DNA of 53,842 nt, taken from assembly GCF_936925435.1 (NCBI RefSeq), contig NZ_CAKZHQ010000035.1, positions 1 through 53,842 of the forward strand. Reading direction: 5' to 3'. The notes under the pieces were generated by a model. That model was given only the letters and a program-made list of their open reading frames with translations. It searched no databases and was not told the origin of the DNA. The first letter of the stretch is position 1, and each line of letters starts with the position of its first letter. The DNA is from an uncultured Ramlibacter sp. (GTDB lineage Bacteria > Pseudomonadota > Gammaproteobacteria > Burkholderiales > Burkholderiaceae_C). A program made the position numbers and the translations under genes. Shown one piece after another: positions 1 through 9,637 of the stretch.

Positions 1-211
1 GCATGCTAGCACCATCCACTTGGAATATCATCAGGCCGGACATCGTGGTCGGGCGCTGGGGGTGGCGACGAGTCCGGGTTCGGCGCGCTCAATCTCACCC
101 ATCACTTTCAGTGCAGTCGCCAAGTCCTTATTTTTGAACGTTTTTATTCCTGGCGACCGTGAGAAATGCCGCCTAAGTAGTTGATTTCATTGATTTTTTC
201 TTACAACTTCG
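1..211. other. non-coding region upstream of the dcw cluster
   Basis: I see no supportable gene here on either strand. The stretch becomes clearly AT-richer from about 130 to 210, as expected just upstream of a strong promoter. It probably separates the dcw cluster from a gene outside the window. Confidence 0.5.
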
Positions 212-240
212 TTGACCGGGAAGGGGTCATCGGCTAAAGT
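212..240 (+). promoter_or_regulatory. sigma70-type promoter of the dcw cluster (Pmra)
   Basis: A -35 box TTGACC (212-217) is followed by a 17-base spacer and a -10 box TAAAGT (235-240), close to the sigma70 consensus. The expected start point is near 247, giving a short leader before mraZ. The last five bases of the -10 box are also the first bases of the MraZ-type repeat array, so repressor binding there would block RNA polymerase. Confidence 0.7.
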
Positions 241-275
241 GGCGCAAAGTGCACTTTAGTGGGATTTCGTGGCGA
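236..275 (+). promoter_or_regulatory. MraZ operator: four 10-bp direct repeats
   Basis: Four consecutive 10-base units are visible: AAAGTGGCGC, AAAGTGCACT, TTAGTGGGAT and TTCGTGGCGA. Each has a GTG core, at 239, 249, 259 and 269. MraZ is known to bind direct repeats with this 10-bp period just upstream of its own gene (TGGGN repeats in E. coli, AAAGTG repeats in mollicutes). The array overlaps the -10 box and the transcription start, which fits autorepression of the whole cluster. Confidence 0.75.
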
Positions 276-280
276 ACATC

Positions 281-709
281 GTGTTTCAGGGGCCCTCGGC
301 CCTGACGCTGGACAACAAGGGCCGCATCGCGATGCCCGTGCGCCATCGCGATGTCCTCACGGCCATGGGTGCGAGCAAGGTCACGATCACGAAAAACCCG
401 CCGGGCGGCCTGCTGGTGTTTCCGCCCGCGGCCTGGGAAGACTTCTCGGCCCGCGTGTCCGCGCTGCCGATGGAATCGTCGGGCTGGAAGCGGCTGTTCC
501 TCGGCAATGCGGTGGAGGTCGAATTCGACGCCTCGTCGCGCCTGCTGATCGCGCCGGAGCTGCGCGAATTCGCCGACCTCTCGCGTGACGTGATGCTGCT
601 GGGCATGGGCAACTTCCTCGAACTCTGGGACAAGCGCCGCTACGACGAGCACGAAGCGCAGGTAGTGGCGTCTGCCATGCCCGAATCGATCAAGAACTTC
701 ATCCTCTAG
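281..709 (+). CDS. mraZ: transcriptional regulator MraZ
   Basis: MraZ is an AbrB-fold DNA-binding protein that represses the dcw cluster by binding repeats upstream of its own gene. The protein shows two copies of the family's swapped-hairpin unit, with the [10 protein letters not shown] motif in the first and SSRLLIAP in the second. I chose the GTG at 281 because it gives the conserved family N-terminus (M)FQG and a 142-residue protein. An in-frame GTG at 269 would add four residues, but that codon is the core of the fourth operator repeat. It is the first gene of the cluster, with rsmH beginning five bases after its stop. Confidence 0.92.
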   Translation: MFQGPSALTLDNKGRIAMPVRHRDVLTAMGASKVTITKNPPGGLLVFPPAAWEDFSARVSALPMESSGWKRLFLGNAVEVEFDASSRLLIAPELREFADLSRDVMLLGMGNFLELWDKRRYDEHEAQVVASAMPESIKNFIL

Positions 710-714
710 TCCGG

Positions 715-1656
715 ATGAACAGCAACCAGGCATGGCAACACACCACTGTACTGCGGGCCGAGGCGATCGATCACCTCGTGACCACGCCGGACGGTGTGTA
801 CCTGGACGGCACCTTCGGCCGGGGTGGCCACACGCGCGAGCTGCTCTCGCGGTTGTCGGCGAAGGCGCGGGTGATCGCGATCGACCGCGACCCGCAGGCG
901 GGGGAGGCGGCCCCCACCGGCGAAACGCGGCTCGACGATCCGCGTTTTTCCATTCACCACACCGCGTTCGCGCAGATGCTGCCGACGCTCGCCGCGATCG
1001 GCATCGCGCACGTGGACGGCCTGCTGCTCGACCTGGGCGTCTCGTCACCGCAGATCGACAACCCCGAGCGCGGGTTCAGCTTCCGTTTCGACGGCCCGCT
1101 GGACATGCGCATGGACACCACGCGCGGCCAGAGCGTCGCCCAATGGCTGGAGACGGCCGAAGTTTCCACCCTTGCGGAGGTCATTCGTGAATATGGCGAA
1201 GAACGGTTTGCTGGGCAGATTGCAAAGGCGATTGATCGTCGCCGACAGGAGCGGGGCCCTATTGGAACCACCGCTGAACTGGCCGAAGTCGTGGCTGGCG
1301 CGGTCAAAACCCGCGAGCCGGGCCAGGACCCTGCAACGCGCACATTTCAGGCTTTTCGGATTTTCATCAACGCCGAGCTTGAAGAGCTGCAACAGGCGCT
1401 AGAGGCCAGCTTGGACGTCCTGCAACCCCAAGGCCGGCTTGTCGTGATCAGCTTCCATTCGCTGGAAGACCGCATCGTCAAGCAGTTCATCGCCGCGAAC
1501 TCACGCGAGGTCTTCGACCGCCGCGCGCCGTTCGCCCAGCCCAAGGCGATGAAGCTCAAGGCCCTGGACAGGACCAAGCCCTCGGAAGCCGAGATCAAGG
1601 CCAACCCCCGCTCGCGCAGCGCGATCATGCGCATTGCTGAAAGGACGGACGCATGA
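715..1656 (+). CDS. rsmH: 16S rRNA (cytosine(1402)-N4)-methyltransferase RsmH
   Basis: RsmH (MraW) transfers a methyl group from S-adenosylmethionine to N4 of C1402 in the decoding centre of 16S rRNA. The 313-residue protein is of normal length. It carries the SAM-binding motif [10 protein letters not shown] at residues 31-40, the [11 protein letters not shown] motif near residue 105, and the C-terminal [11 protein letters not shown] motif. Its ATG lies five bases after mraZ. Its TGA overlaps the ftsL ATG (ATGA), so the two are probably translationally coupled. Position and sequence both support the call. Confidence 0.97.
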   Translation: MNSNQAWQHTTVLRAEAIDHLVTTPDGVYLDGTFGRGGHTRELLSRLSAKARVIAIDRDPQAGEAAPTGETRLDDPRFSIHHTAFAQMLPTLAAIGIAHVDGLLLDLGVSSPQIDNPERGFSFRFDGPLDMRMDTTRGQSVAQWLETAEVSTLAEVIREYGEERFAGQIAKAIDRRRQERGPIGTTAELAEVVAGAVKTREPGQDPATRTFQAFRIFINAELEELQQALEASLDVLQPQGRLVVISFHSLEDRIVKQFIAANSREVFDRRAPFAQPKAMKLKALDRTKPSEAEIKANPRSRSAIMRIAERTDA

Positions 1657-1949
1657 CCAGGCTCAACCTGGTCCTGCTGCTGGCCGTGCTGGCCAGCGCG
1701 CTGTACCTGGTGCGCACCCAGTACGAGTCGCGCCGCCTGTTCACCGAGAACGACAAGGCGCTGAGCGAGTCGCGCCGGCTGGAGGTCGAGCACGAGCGCC
1801 TTCAGGCGGAAAAGCGTGCCCAGGCGACGCCCCTGCGGGTGGAGAAGCTGGCCAAGGAGCAGCTGCAGATGCGCAGCGCCACGCCGGCCATCACCCAGTA
1901 CGCCACGCAGCGCGCCGCCTCGGCACCGGCGGGAGGCGCCTCGCGATGA
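1653..1949 (+). CDS. ftsL: cell division protein FtsL
   Basis: FtsL is a small bitopic divisome protein that works with FtsB and FtsQ and activates FtsWI. The 98-residue product has a short N-terminus, a membrane segment at about residues 3-20, and then a charged heptad-rich periplasmic stretch typical of the FtsL coiled coil (residues about 25-75). Sequence conservation in this family is low, so the call rests on size, topology and position between rsmH and ftsI. The stop codon overlaps a 29-residue mini-ORF rather than ftsI itself, which is unusual for this cluster. Confidence 0.93.
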   Translation: MTRLNLVLLLAVLASALYLVRTQYESRRLFTENDKALSESRRLEVEHERLQAEKRAQATPLRVEKLAKEQLQMRSATPAITQYATQRAASAPAGGASR

Positions 1950-2035
1950 GCGCTGCGCTGAACCGCTTCAAGCAAGCTCGCGCCCCCTTGGGGGGCAGCG
2001 CAGTACACGCAGTGACCAGCGTGGGGGCCCTATGA
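1946..2035 (+). CDS. mini-ORF bridging ftsL and ftsI (29 residues, possibly only a coupling relic)
   Basis: An ATG overlaps the ftsL stop (ATGA, 1946-1949). The reading frame stays open for 29 codons and ends at a TGA that overlaps the ftsI ATG (2032-2035). Both junctions therefore have the 4-base overlap used for translational coupling. Most of the ORF is a GC-rich palindromic repeat, so the peptide itself is probably not functional. A reasonable inference is that a repeat entered an original ftsL-ftsI ATGA junction and kept ribosomes moving through it. It is not a recognised protein. Confidence 0.4.
   Translation: MSAALNRFKQARAPLGGSAVHAVTSVGAL
1976..2029. repeat. REP-like GC-rich palindromic element
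   Basis: The core GCCCCC-TT-GGGGGGC (1982-1996) is a near-perfect inverted repeat, and the element ends with GTGGGGGC. From memory, very similar short elements are scattered between genes in Comamonadaceae genomes. I cannot confirm copy number here because only one clear copy lies in this window. Confidence 0.5.
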
Positions 2036-3765
2036 CCCGTAGCGTCGCCTACACCTCCAGCCCGCTGCTGGCCAGCCGCACACCGGTCTGGCGCAGCAAG
2101 CTGATTGTCGCGGCCATCGCGCTGGGCTTCGCCGGCCTGGCTGCGCGCGCGGCCTGGGTGCAGGTGTTCGGCAACGCCTTCTTCCAGCGCCAGGGCGAGG
2201 TGCGCTTTGCCCGCACGCTGGAGCTGCCGGCCAACCGCGGCCGGGTGCTGGACCGCAATGGCCTGCTGCTGGCCACCAGCGTGCCTTCGCCCAGCATCTG
2301 GGCCATCCCGGAGGACGTCGAGGCCGACAAGGCCCAGTTGGCCCAGCTGGCCCGCCTGCTGGAGATGCCGCTGGCCGAGTTGAACAAGAAGCTGGCCGAC
2401 GAGGACAAGACCTTCGTCTGGCTGCGCCGCCAGCTCGATGAGCCGGTGGCCCAGCAGATCGCCGCGCTGGGCATCAAGGGCGTCTACCAGCGCAAGGAAT
2501 ACAAGCGCCAGTACCCCGAGGGCGAGGCCGCGGCCCACGTGGTGGGCTTCACCAACGTGGAAGACCATGGCCAGGAAGGCGTGGAGCTGTCCTTCAACAA
2601 GGACCTGGCCGGCCGCGCCGGCTCGCGCCGCGTCATCAAGGACCGCCTGGGCCGCGTCGTCGAGGACGTGGGCGAGCAGGTGCCGCCTGTGGACGGCAAG
2701 GACCTGCAGTTGTCGATCGACTCCAAGGTGCAGTACTTCGCCTACCAGAAGCTGCGCGATGCGGTGGTGCAGAACAAGGCCAAGGCAGGCAGCGTGGTGG
2801 TGCTCGACGCCATCACCGGCGAGGTGTTGGCGCTGGCCAACTACCCCAGCTACAACCCGAACCGCCGCCACAACCTCAGCGGCGAGCAGCTGCGCAACCG
2901 CGCGCTCACCGACACCTTCGAGCCGGGCTCGACGATGAAGCCCATCACCGTGGCCGCGGCGCTGGAGCTGGGCCTGGTCAAGCACAACACCATCATCGAC
3001 ACCACGCCGGGCCGCTACAACATCGGCGGCTTCACCATCAACGACACGCACAACTACGGCGTGCTCGACGTCGACGGCGTGATCCAGAAGTCCAGCAACG
3101 TCGGCGCCCTCAAGATCGCCCTGAAGATGAGCCCGCAGGAGATGTGGGACGTGTTCGCGGCGCTGGGCTACGGCCAGAAGCCGCAGATCGCCTTCCCTGG
3201 CGCGGTCTCGGGCAAGCTGCGGCCCTGGAAGACCTGGAAGCCGGTCGAGCAGGCCACCATGTCCTATGGCTACGGGCTGTCGGCATCGCTGTTCCAGATG
3301 GCGCGCTCGTACACGGCCTTTGCGCACGACGGCCAGATCATCCCGGCCACCATGCTCAAGAGCGCCGAGCCCGCCGTCGGCACCCAGGTGTTCTCGGCCG
3401 AGAACGCGGCGCGCGTGCGCCACATGCTGTGGCTGGCCGCCGGCCCCGGCGGCACCGGCCAGAAGGCGCAGACCCTGGGCTATTCGGTCGGCGGCAAGTC
3501 GGGCACGGCCCGCAAGCAGGTCGGCAAGGGTTACGCGTCGGGCAAGTACCGCGCCTGGTTCACCGGCATGGCGCCCATCGACAAGCCGCGCATCATCGTG
3601 GCGGTGATGATCGACGAGCCCGGCGCCGGCGCTTACTACGGCGGCACGGTGGCCGGTCCGGTGTTCAGCGAAGTGGTGCAGCAGACCCTGCGCCTGCAGG
3701 GCGTGCAGCCCGACATGAGCGTCAAGCCGCAGATCGTCGTCAACGCGGTGGAGGAGTCGTTCTGA
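2032..3765 (+). CDS. ftsI: peptidoglycan D,D-transpeptidase FtsI (PBP3)
   Basis: FtsI is the class B penicillin-binding protein that cross-links septal peptidoglycan with FtsW. The 577-residue protein has a short cytoplasmic N-terminus, one membrane segment (about 22-42), the PBP dimerisation domain, and a C-terminal transpeptidase domain. The active-site motifs are present: STMK with the acylated Ser300, SSN at 354-356, and KSGT at 489-492. I took the ATG at 2032 because it gives the normal N-terminus; the open frame continues upstream through ftsL without homology. The stop overlaps the murE ATG (TGATG). Confidence 0.97.
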   Translation: MTRSVAYTSSPLLASRTPVWRSKLIVAAIALGFAGLAARAAWVQVFGNAFFQRQGEVRFARTLELPANRGRVLDRNGLLLATSVPSPSIWAIPEDVEADKAQLAQLARLLEMPLAELNKKLADEDKTFVWLRRQLDEPVAQQIAALGIKGVYQRKEYKRQYPEGEAAAHVVGFTNVEDHGQEGVELSFNKDLAGRAGSRRVIKDRLGRVVEDVGEQVPPVDGKDLQLSIDSKVQYFAYQKLRDAVVQNKAKAGSVVVLDAITGEVLALANYPSYNPNRRHNLSGEQLRNRALTDTFEPGSTMKPITVAAALELGLVKHNTIIDTTPGRYNIGGFTINDTHNYGVLDVDGVIQKSSNVGALKIALKMSPQEMWDVFAALGYGQKPQIAFPGAVSGKLRPWKTWKPVEQATMSYGYGLSASLFQMARSYTAFAHDGQIIPATMLKSAEPAVGTQVFSAENAARVRHMLWLAAGPGGTGQKAQTLGYSVGGKSGTARKQVGKGYASGKYRAWFTGMAPIDKPRIIVAVMIDEPGAGAYYGGTVAGPVFSEVVQQTLRLQGVQPDMSVKPQIVVNAVEESF

Positions 3766-5249
3766 TGCACGACCTTCACACCCCATCTGAGGCCGCCCAG
3801 TGGCTGCGTGGCCGCGTCACCGGCACGCTGCACTGCGACAGCCGCAAGGTCGGCGCCGGTGACGGCTTCATCGCCTGGCCCGGCGCGGCGACCGACGGCC
3901 GCAAGCATGTGCCCTCGGCTCTGGCCCAGGGCGCCGCGGCCTGCGTGGTCGAGCGCGAAGGCGTCCAGGCGTTCGGATTCGCCGCGCCGCAGATCGGCAG
4001 CTACGCGCAGCTCAAGGCGGCCACCGGCCTGATCGCCGCAGCCTACTTCGAGCAGCCCAGCGAGCGGCTCGACGTGCTGGCCGTCACCGGCACCAACGGC
4101 AAGACCTCGACGGCCTGGTGGCTCGCCCTGGCGCTATCGAAAGTAGAGCAGCCCGGGCCCATTCCATGCGCTCTGGTGGGTACTTTGGGCGTTGGCATGC
4201 CGCCGCAGGTGGAGTTCAACGGCCTGACCACACCGGACCCGGTGCTGCTGCAGCGGCATCTGCGCCAGTTCGCCGACGGCGGCATCAAGGCCTGCGCCAT
4301 CGAGGCTTCCTCGATCGGCCTGGTCGAGCGCCGGCTGGCCGGCACCCACATCCGGGTGGCGGTGTTCACCAACTTCAGCCAGGACCACCTGGACTACCAC
4401 GGCACGATGGATGCCTACTGGCAGGCCAAGGACGAATTGTTCCGCTGGCCCGGCCTGGGCGCGGCCGTGGTCAACATCGACGACCCCAAGGGCGAGCAGC
4501 TGGCCGGCCAGCTCGGTGGCGGCACGCTGGACCTGTGGACCGTCTCCTGCGAACGCGCCGCGCGGCTGCAGGCGCTGGAAATCGGCTACGGCGACCAGGG
4601 CCTGCGCTTCACGGTCGCCGAGGGTCAGGAGCGCCACCTGCTGGAGACCCAGGTGGTCGGCCAGTACAACGTGGCCAACCTGCTGGGCGTTGTTGGCGCC
4701 ATGCGCGCCCTGGGTGTGCCGCTGGCGGCCGCGGTGCGCGCCTGCGCCGACCTGCTTCCCGTCCCGGGCCGGATGGAACGCCTGCACGTTGCGGGCCAAC
4801 CTCTGGTCGCGGTGGACTACGCCCACACGCCCGACGCCCTGGACAAGGCCTTGCAGGCGCTGCGGCCGCTGGCCACGCAGCGCGGCGGCCAGCTGTGGTG
4901 CGTGTTCGGCTGCGGCGGCGACCGCGACGCCACCAAGCGCCCGCTGATGGCCGCGGTGGCTGAAAAGAACGCCGACCGGATTGTCGTGACCAGCGACAAC
5001 CCGCGCAGCGAGAAGCCCGAGACCATCATCAGCCAGATCCTGCTGGGCCTGTCGCACAACGAGTGCGTGCAGGTGCAGGCCGACCGCGCGCAGGCGATCG
5101 CGCAGACGGTGGCAGCCGCCGCGCCGCAGGACGTGATCCTGCTGGCCGGCAAGGGCCACGAGGACTACCAGGACATCGCCGGCATCAAGCACCCCTTCGA
5201 CGACAGGCTCCAGGCGCGCTTCGCGCTGGACGCAAGGAGGCAGCCATGA
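3765..5249 (+). CDS. murE: UDP-MurNAc-L-Ala-D-Glu:meso-diaminopimelate ligase MurE
   Basis: MurE adds the third stem-peptide residue to the cytoplasmic peptidoglycan precursor using ATP. The 494-residue protein has the Mur ligase layout with the ATP loop TGTNGKTS in the central domain. The DNPR motif (SDNPRSEKP) identifies meso-diaminopimelate as the substrate, and the GKGHEDYQ motif follows. The ATG overlaps the ftsI stop by one base. Just after the ATP loop there is an extra SKVEQPGPIP-like segment before the conserved GTLGVG; it is encoded by a degenerate copy of a dispersed repeat and does not occur in typical MurE. Confidence 0.97.
   Translation: MHDLHTPSEAAQWLRGRVTGTLHCDSRKVGAGDGFIAWPGAATDGRKHVPSALAQGAAACVVEREGVQAFGFAAPQIGSYAQLKAATGLIAAAYFEQPSERLDVLAVTGTNGKTSTAWWLALALSKVEQPGPIPCALVGTLGVGMPPQVEFNGLTTPDPVLLQRHLRQFADGGIKACAIEASSIGLVERRLAGTHIRVAVFTNFSQDHLDYHGTMDAYWQAKDELFRWPGLGAAVVNIDDPKGEQLAGQLGGGTLDLWTVSCERAARLQALEIGYGDQGLRFTVAEGQERHLLETQVVGQYNVANLLGVVGAMRALGVPLAAAVRACADLLPVPGRMERLHVAGQPLVAVDYAHTPDALDKALQALRPLATQRGGQLWCVFGCGGDRDATKRPLMAAVAEKNADRIVVTSDNPRSEKPETIISQILLGLSHNECVQVQADRAQAIAQTVAAAAPQDVILLAGKGHEDYQDIAGIKHPFDDRLQARFALDARRQP
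4133..4190 (+). repeat. degenerate dispersed repeat inside murE
   Basis: The sequence begins GCTATCGAAAGTAGAGCAGC, has a CCATTCCATGCGCTCTGG middle, and resembles the copies in murG, in the RNase gene and next to ruvC. It is read in frame and encodes the extra residues after the MurE ATP loop. The match to the other copies is partial. Confidence 0.4.
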
Positions 5250-6646
5250 CGATGTTCACGCTGGCGCAGGCATTGCAATGGATTCCCGGCGGCACCCTGG
5301 TGGGCGACGGCGGCACGCCCATAGAGCGCGTCCACAGCGACACCCGCAGCTTGCAGGCGGGCGACCTGTTCATCGCGCTCAAGGGCGAGCGCTTCGACGC
5401 CAACGACTTCCTGGCCGATGCCGTCGCCAAGGGCGCGGCGGCGGTGCTGGCGCAGCGCGGCCGCATCCCGCCGGGTCTGTCGGGCATCGAAGTCGACGAC
5501 ACCCGGCTGGGCCTGGGCCTGCTGGCCGGTGGCTGGCGTGCCCAGTTCGCCCTGCCGCTGATCGCGGTGACCGGCAGCAACGGCAAGACCACGGTGACGC
5601 AGATGATCGCCTCCATCCTGCGCGCCTGGCATGGCGACGCGGCGCTGGCCACCCAGGGCAACCTGAACAACGACATCGGCCTGCCGCTGACCCTGCTGCG
5701 CTTGCGTGAGAGCCACCGCATCGCCGTGCTGGAACTGGGCATGAACCATCCCGGCGAGATCGCCTACCTGGCGCAGATCACCCGGCCCACCGTGGCCATG
5801 GTCAACAACGCCCAGCGCGAGCACCTGGAGTTCATGGCCACGGTGCAGGCCGTGGCGCGCGAGAACGGTTCGGTGCTGGAGGCGCTGGCGCCCACCGGCG
5901 TGGCTGTGTTCCCGGCGGGTGAGGAGTTCAGCCCGCTGTGGACCCATCTGGCGGGCGTGCGCGCCTGCATGACTTTCGGCGGCGCCGCTGCGGGCGACGC
6001 CGACATCGGTTTGGCCGGGACTGAATGGCACGGGGGCCACTGGCAGGTGAGCGTGACAACGCCCGCCGGCCCGCTGGCTTTCCGACTCCATATCGCCGGC
6101 CGCCACAACGTGCGCAACGCACTGGCCGCCATCGCCTGCACCCTGGCCGCCGGCGTGCCGCTGGCCACCATCGCCAGGGGCCTGCAGGCCTTCGAGCCGG
6201 TCAAGGGCCGCTCGCGCGCGCTGGCCGTGGCGCTGGGCGGGCGCAGCCTGACCCTGGTGGACGACAGCTACAACGCCAACCCGGATTCGGTGCGCGCCGC
6301 CATCGACGTGCTGGCCGAACTGCCCGGCCCGCGCCTGCTGGTGCTGGGCGACATGGGCGAGGTCGGCGACCAGGGCCCGCAATTCCACGCCGAGGTCGGC
6401 GCCCATGCGCGCGAGCGCGGCATCGAGAACCTGTTCACGCTGGGCGAGCAGTCGCTGGCCATGCAGGGCCGCCACTTCGCCGGCATCGAGGCGCTCAATG
6501 CCGCCGTGCTGGCCCAGTTGCCGCAGGTGGCCAGCGTGCTGGTCAAGGGCTCGCGCTTCATGCAGATGGAACGGGTGGTCCAGGCCATCGCTGCGCAGGG
6601 ACAACAACAAACAGAACAAGAGAAGGAGACATTCCATGCTGCTTAG
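5246..6646 (+). CDS. murF: UDP-MurNAc-tripeptide:D-Ala-D-Ala ligase MurF
   Basis: MurF completes the UDP-MurNAc-pentapeptide by adding D-Ala-D-Ala with ATP hydrolysis. The 466-residue protein shows the Mur ligase domains in order, with the ATP loop TGSNGKTTV, the [11 protein letters not shown] motif and the C-terminal [10 protein letters not shown] motif typical of MurF. An AAGGAGG ribosome binding site sits at 5233-5239. The ATG overlaps the murE stop by four bases (ATGA), and the 3' end overlaps mraY by 11 bases. Confidence 0.97.
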   Translation: MTMFTLAQALQWIPGGTLVGDGGTPIERVHSDTRSLQAGDLFIALKGERFDANDFLADAVAKGAAAVLAQRGRIPPGLSGIEVDDTRLGLGLLAGGWRAQFALPLIAVTGSNGKTTVTQMIASILRAWHGDAALATQGNLNNDIGLPLTLLRLRESHRIAVLELGMNHPGEIAYLAQITRPTVAMVNNAQREHLEFMATVQAVARENGSVLEALAPTGVAVFPAGEEFSPLWTHLAGVRACMTFGGAAAGDADIGLAGTEWHGGHWQVSVTTPAGPLAFRLHIAGRHNVRNALAAIACTLAAGVPLATIARGLQAFEPVKGRSRALAVALGGRSLTLVDDSYNANPDSVRAAIDVLAELPGPRLLVLGDMGEVGDQGPQFHAEVGAHARERGIENLFTLGEQSLAMQGRHFAGIEALNAAVLAQLPQVASVLVKGSRFMQMERVVQAIAAQGQQQTEQEKETFHAA

Positions 6647-7814
6647 CCTGGCCACCTGGCTGCAGACCCTGTCGCCGGAGTTCGGCTTCCTGCGCGTCTT
6701 CCAGTACCTGACCTTCCGCGCCGTGATGGCCGCCATGACGGCGCTGCTGCTGGGGCTGGCCGCCGGCCCCTTCGTGATCCGTCGCCTGGCCGAGCTCAAG
6801 ATCGGTCAGCCGGTGCGCGGCTACGGCATGGAGAGCCACCTGTCCAAGAGCGGAACGCCCACCATGGGCGGCGTGCTGGTGCTGCTGTCCATCGCCATCT
6901 CCACCCTGCTGTGGTTCGACCTGTCCAACCGCTTCGTCTGGATCGTGCTGACGGTGACACTGGGCTTTGGCGCCATCGGCTGGGCCGACGACTGGCGCAA
7001 GGTGGTGCGCAAGGACCCCGAGGGCATGCGCTCGCGCGAAAAGTACTTCTGGCAGTCGGTGATCGGCCTGCTGGCCGCCCTGTACCTGGTGTTCAGCATC
7101 TCCGAGAGCTCCAACTTCAAGGTGGTGGAGCTGTTCTTCACCTGGGTGCGCTCAGGCTTTGACGTCAACCTGCCGCCCAAGGCCGGCCTGATGCTTCCCT
7201 TCTTCAAGGAAGTGAGCTACCCGCTGGGCGTGATCGGTTTCGTCGTCATGACCTACCTGGTCATCGTCGGCTCCAGCAACGCGGTGAACCTGACCGACGG
7301 CCTGGACGGTCTGGCCATCATGCCGGTGGTGATGGTGGGCTCGGCCCTGGGCGTGTTCGCCTATGTCACCGGCAGCGCGGTCTACTCCAAGTACCTGTTC
7401 TTCCCCTACATCCCCGGCTCGGGCGAGCTGCTGATCTTCTGCTCGGCGATGGCCGGCGCCGGCCTGGCCTTTCTGTGGTTCAACACCCATCCGGCCCAGG
7501 TCTTCATGGGCGACGTCGGCGCACTGGCGCTGGGCGGCGCGCTGGGCACCATCGCCGTGATCGTGCGCCAGGAGATCGTGCTGGCCATCATGGGCGGCAT
7601 CTTCGTGGTCGAGGCGCTGTCGGTGATGGCCCAGGTGCTGTACTTCAAGTACACCAAGAAGAAATACGGCGAGGGCCGGCGCATCCTGAAGATGGCGCCG
7701 CTGCACCACCATTTTGAAAAGAGCGGCTGGAAGGAGACCCAGGTGGTCGTGCGCTTCTGGATCATCACCATGCTGCTGTGCCTGGTCGGCTTGTCGACCC
7801 TGAAACTGCGATGA
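6636..7814 (+). CDS. mraY: phospho-MurNAc-pentapeptide-transferase MraY
   Basis: MraY transfers phospho-MurNAc-pentapeptide from UDP to undecaprenyl phosphate, making lipid I at the inner membrane. The 392-residue protein has about ten membrane segments and the family's catalytic loops: WADDW in an early cytoplasmic loop, [10 protein letters not shown], and the C-terminal [11 protein letters not shown] motif. The ATG at 6636 has a GAAGGAGA ribosome binding site and lies inside the last codons of murF. The TGA overlaps the murD ATG. Confidence 0.97.
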   Translation: MLLSLATWLQTLSPEFGFLRVFQYLTFRAVMAAMTALLLGLAAGPFVIRRLAELKIGQPVRGYGMESHLSKSGTPTMGGVLVLLSIAISTLLWFDLSNRFVWIVLTVTLGFGAIGWADDWRKVVRKDPEGMRSREKYFWQSVIGLLAALYLVFSISESSNFKVVELFFTWVRSGFDVNLPPKAGLMLPFFKEVSYPLGVIGFVVMTYLVIVGSSNAVNLTDGLDGLAIMPVVMVGSALGVFAYVTGSAVYSKYLFFPYIPGSGELLIFCSAMAGAGLAFLWFNTHPAQVFMGDVGALALGGALGTIAVIVRQEIVLAIMGGIFVVEALSVMAQVLYFKYTKKKYGEGRRILKMAPLHHHFEKSGWKETQVVVRFWIITMLLCLVGLSTLKLR

Positions 7815-9637
7815 ACCCGAGCGACCCGCAAGACCTCAGCCCCGAAGATGGCATGGCCGACCAGCCTGTGCCGGAAGCGGTGCAGCCGCCCGTTGCAGCG
7901 CCCGCAGCCGCGACGGCTGCGACGGCTGCGACGGCTGCGATGGTGCCGCCGGCGTTGACCGCTGCCAAGGATGCCGCGGCCTTTGTCGCCCGCATCTTCA
8001 TGGACAGCAGCGCCGAAGCGCCGGCCGCCGAGGAAGCGGCCACCCCCGGCGAGGGCCTCGTCGCAGTCCCCGTCGAAGCCGGCGTGACGCCCGTGCCTGC
8101 CGGCTGGCCGCTGGAGGGCGCAAAGACCTGGCAGGGCCAGAACGTGCTGGTGCTGGGCCTGGGCGCCTCCGGCCTGGCCATGGTGCGCTGGTGCGCGCGC
8201 TGCGGCGCGCAGGTGACCGTGGCCGACACCCGCGAGGTCCCGCCGCAGCTGGCGGCCTTGCAGGCCGAGCTGCCGCAGGTGCGTTTCGTTGCCGGCGCTT
8301 TCGGCGCCGCGTTGCTTGAAGGCCAGGCGCCGGCCGCGGTCTACCGCTCGCCGGGCCTGAGCCCGGCCGATGTCGCGACCGTGCTGGCGGCGGCCGCAGA
8401 GGCAGGCATCCCCGTGGGCAATGAGGTGGACCTGTACGCCAGCGCGCTGCAGGCTCTGCATGCGAACCATGGCTACGCGCCGGACGTGCTGGCTGTTACC
8501 GGCACCAACGGCAAGACCACGGTCACGGCCCTGGCCGGCCTGCTGGTGGAGCAGGGTGGCAAGAGCGTGGCGCTGGCCGGCAACATCGGCCCGGCGCTGC
8601 TGGACACGCTGGCTGCCCACATCGACGGCGGCACGCTGCCGCAGGTCTGGGTGCTGGAGCTGTCGAGCTTCCAGCTCGATGGCGTGAGCGGCTTCGAACC
8701 CACAGCGGCCGCCGTGCTGAACCTGACCCAGGACCACCTGGACTGGCACGGCGACATGGCGGCCTACGGCGCCGCCAAGCAGCGCGTCTTCGGCGCGCAG
8801 GGCCTGATGCTGCTCAACCGTGAAGACCCGCTGGTGATGAAGATGCTGCCTGAGCCCGTCAGACTCAAAGGCGGCAAGTACGAGCAGCGTGCCCATGCCA
8901 CCTTCGGCGGCGACATGCCGCAGCGCCCGGGCGACTGGGGCATCGAGGTGGTCAATGGCATGGCCTGGCTGGTGCGGGCCCAGGAAGCCGACGAAACACA
9001 GAAAAAGCGCAAAGGCGAGGAAGAAGAGATCTTCATCCAGCGCCTGATTCCGGCCGACGCGCTGCGCATCCGCGGCCGCCACAACGCGGTCAACGCGCTG
9101 TCGGCGCTGGCGCTGGCCACGGCAGCGGGCTGCCCGCTGGGTCCCATGTTGTATGCCCTGCGCGAGTACAGGGGCGAGCCGCACCGGGTCGAGCCGGTGG
9201 GCATCGTCAATGGCATCGAGTACTTCGACGACAGCAAGGGCACGAACGTGGGCGCCACGGTGGCGGCCTTGCAAGGTTTGGGGGCCGAGCGCAAGCTGGT
9301 CGTCATTCTGGGCGGTGACGGCAAGGGCCAGGACTTCTCACCGCTGGCGCAGCCGGTGGCGCGCCACGCCCGCGCCGCCGTGCTGATCGGCCGCGACGCG
9401 CCGCTGATCCGCGCCGTGCTGGAGCCGGCCGGTGTTCCGCTGCTGGAGGCCGCCTCGATGGACGAGGCCGTCAAGCTGGCGACCCAGCGCGCCCATGCCG
9501 GTGACGCCGTGCTGATGTCGCCGGCCTGCGCCAGCTTCGACATGTTCCGCAACTACCCGCACCGCGCCGAGGTGTTCCGCGCCGCGGTGCAGGCCGTGGC
9601 GGACGACGCCGGCACGTCGCTGGAGGGCACGGAGTGA
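7811..9637 (+). CDS. murD: UDP-MurNAc-L-Ala:D-Glu ligase MurD with long N-terminal extension
   Basis: MurD adds D-glutamate to UDP-MurNAc-L-Ala. The catalytic core begins near residue 106 ([10 protein letters not shown]) and carries [12 protein letters not shown], the LELSSFQL motif and the DDSKGTN motif. The whole protein is 608 residues; E. coli MurD is 438. The extra length comes mainly from an Ala/Pro-rich N-terminus of about 105 residues, part of it coded by a 9-bp tandem repeat, and from a charged internal insert (about residues 394-410, rich in Lys and Glu). The ATG overlaps the mraY stop (ATGA), and no alternative start close to the core looks better, so I keep the long form. Confidence 0.93.
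   Translation: MNPSDPQDLSPEDGMADQPVPEAVQPPVAAPAAATAATAATAAMVPPALTAAKDAAAFVARIFMDSSAEAPAAEEAATPGEGLVAVPVEAGVTPVPAGWPLEGAKTWQGQNVLVLGLGASGLAMVRWCARCGAQVTVADTREVPPQLAALQAELPQVRFVAGAFGAALLEGQAPAAVYRSPGLSPADVATVLAAAAEAGIPVGNEVDLYASALQALHANHGYAPDVLAVTGTNGKTTVTALAGLLVEQGGKSVALAGNIGPALLDTLAAHIDGGTLPQVWVLELSSFQLDGVSGFEPTAAAVLNLTQDHLDWHGDMAAYGAAKQRVFGAQGLMLLNREDPLVMKMLPEPVRLKGGKYEQRAHATFGGDMPQRPGDWGIEVVNGMAWLVRAQEADETQKKRKGEEEEIFIQRLIPADALRIRGRHNAVNALSALALATAAGCPLGPMLYALREYRGEPHRVEPVGIVNGIEYFDDSKGTNVGATVAALQGLGAERKLVVILGGDGKGQDFSPLAQPVARHARAAVLIGRDAPLIRAVLEPAGVPLLEAASMDEAVKLATQRAHAGDAVLMSPACASFDMFRNYPHRAEVFRAAVQAVADDAGTSLEGTE
7910..7936 (+). repeat. 9-bp tandem repeat in the murD extension
   Basis: Three perfect copies of GCGACGGCT are followed by a degenerate fourth (GCGATGGTG). 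They encode repeating Ala-Thr-Ala in the N-terminal extension. Slippage here would change length by three residues without breaking the frame. Confidence 0.8.

Noticed and set aside
1..211. A possible reverse-strand gene end upstream of mraZ
   Set aside because: Short open stretches occur, but none has a start site, a ribosome binding site and recognisable sequence together.
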